From Oscillospiraceae bacterium (lineage in GTDB: Bacteria; Bacillota_A; Clostridia; Oscillospirales; Oscillospiraceae), in assembly GCA_017939025.1 (NCBI GenBank), contig JAGBAI010000016.1, positions 1 to 5,363 on the forward strand: a stretch of 5,363 nucleotides of DNA, read 5' to 3'. This document shows positions 5,318-5,363 of the stretch, piece by piece; the stretch's first letter is position 1; the number at the start of each line of letters is the position of its first letter. A program made the translations under genes and the position numbers. The notes beneath the pieces are model-generated. The model saw nothing but the letters and a program-made list of their open reading frames with translations. It made no database searches and was not told the origin of the DNA.

Positions 5318-5359
5318 GAATGTACCCCTACAACACAGAAAAGGAGGTCTCTATGCTCA
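5290..5359 (+). repeat. Perfect 13-bp inverted repeat joining promoter -35 region to the ribosome binding site and start codon
   Basis: TGAGCATAGAGAC (5290-5302) is the exact reverse complement of GTCTCTATGCTCA (5347-5359), 44 bp apart. The right arm covers the last base of the ribosome binding site and the start codon. In RNA initiated upstream of 5290 the arms would pair and hide the start; RNA from the local promoter would lack the left arm and be translatable. Confidence 0.75.
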
Positions 5360-5363
5360 TGTC
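5353..5363 (+). CDS. Start of an unidentified plus-strand gene, cut by the window end (possible transposase)
   Basis: An ATG at 5353-5355 follows AAGGAGG (5341-5347) with 5-nt spacing and a good promoter. Only M-L-M and part of a fourth codon are visible, so no product can be assigned. A second in-frame ATG at 5359 is 11 nt from the ribosome binding site. The upstream inverted repeat, which would silence readthrough transcripts, is a regulatory design known from transposase genes; that is the only hint at identity. Confidence 0.6.

Noticed and set aside
1..5363. CRISPR arrays, tRNA or rRNA genes, riboswitches
   Set aside because: I saw no regularly spaced repeats, no tRNA cloverleaf or T-loop consensus, and no recognisable riboswitch core on either strand.

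Overview
The window looks like chromosomal DNA from a Gram-positive anaerobe of the class Clostridia, possibly an Oscillospirales gut commensal. The reasons are strong AAGGAGG-type ribosome binding sites, good sigma-A promoters with 17-bp spacers, hairpin plus U-tract terminators, and accessory proteins of kinds seen in conjugative elements of gut Firmicutes. The taxonomic call is inference. Almost everything is on the minus strand, so the window is best read from right to left.

Positions 1-2200 (minus strand) hold a tripartite tricarboxylate transporter (TTT) operon in the order tctC (lipoprotein substrate-binding protein), tctB (small membrane subunit), tctA (large membrane subunit, cut by the window edge). 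A promoter with an extended -10 lies 60 bp before tctC, with two 12-bp direct repeats exactly 30 bp apart just upstream of it. A strong hairpin terminator sits between tctC and tctB and probably lets the binding protein be made in excess. tctA's ribosome binding site overlaps the tctB stop codon.

Positions 2303-3192 are a separate minus-strand unit: a consensus promoter (TTGACA-17-TATCAT), one TSUP (TauE/SafE) family permease of 261 aa, and its own terminator. A TTT importer beside a TSUP permease suggests uptake and efflux of an organic anion such as a carboxylate or organosulfonate, but the substrate cannot be read from the sequence.

Positions 3243-5081 look like a decayed cargo segment of an integrative element. 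In transcription order it has a small cysteine-rich gene whose reading frame is broken by one base, a 327-aa protein of unknown function joined to it by an ATGA overlap, a 78-aa DUF4314-type protein overlapping that by 8 bp, and a truncated 61-aa gene whose downstream sequence has degenerated. A large hairpin terminator (5101-5150) stands just before this set.

Positions 5241-5363 switch to the plus strand. A GC-rich hairpin, a promoter (TTGAGC-17-TACAAT), a strong ribosome binding site and a start codon are cut off by the window end. A perfect 13-bp inverted repeat pairs the promoter -35 region with the ribosome binding site and start codon. This layout resembles the protected transposase start of an insertion sequence, but only four codons are visible, so the identity is open.
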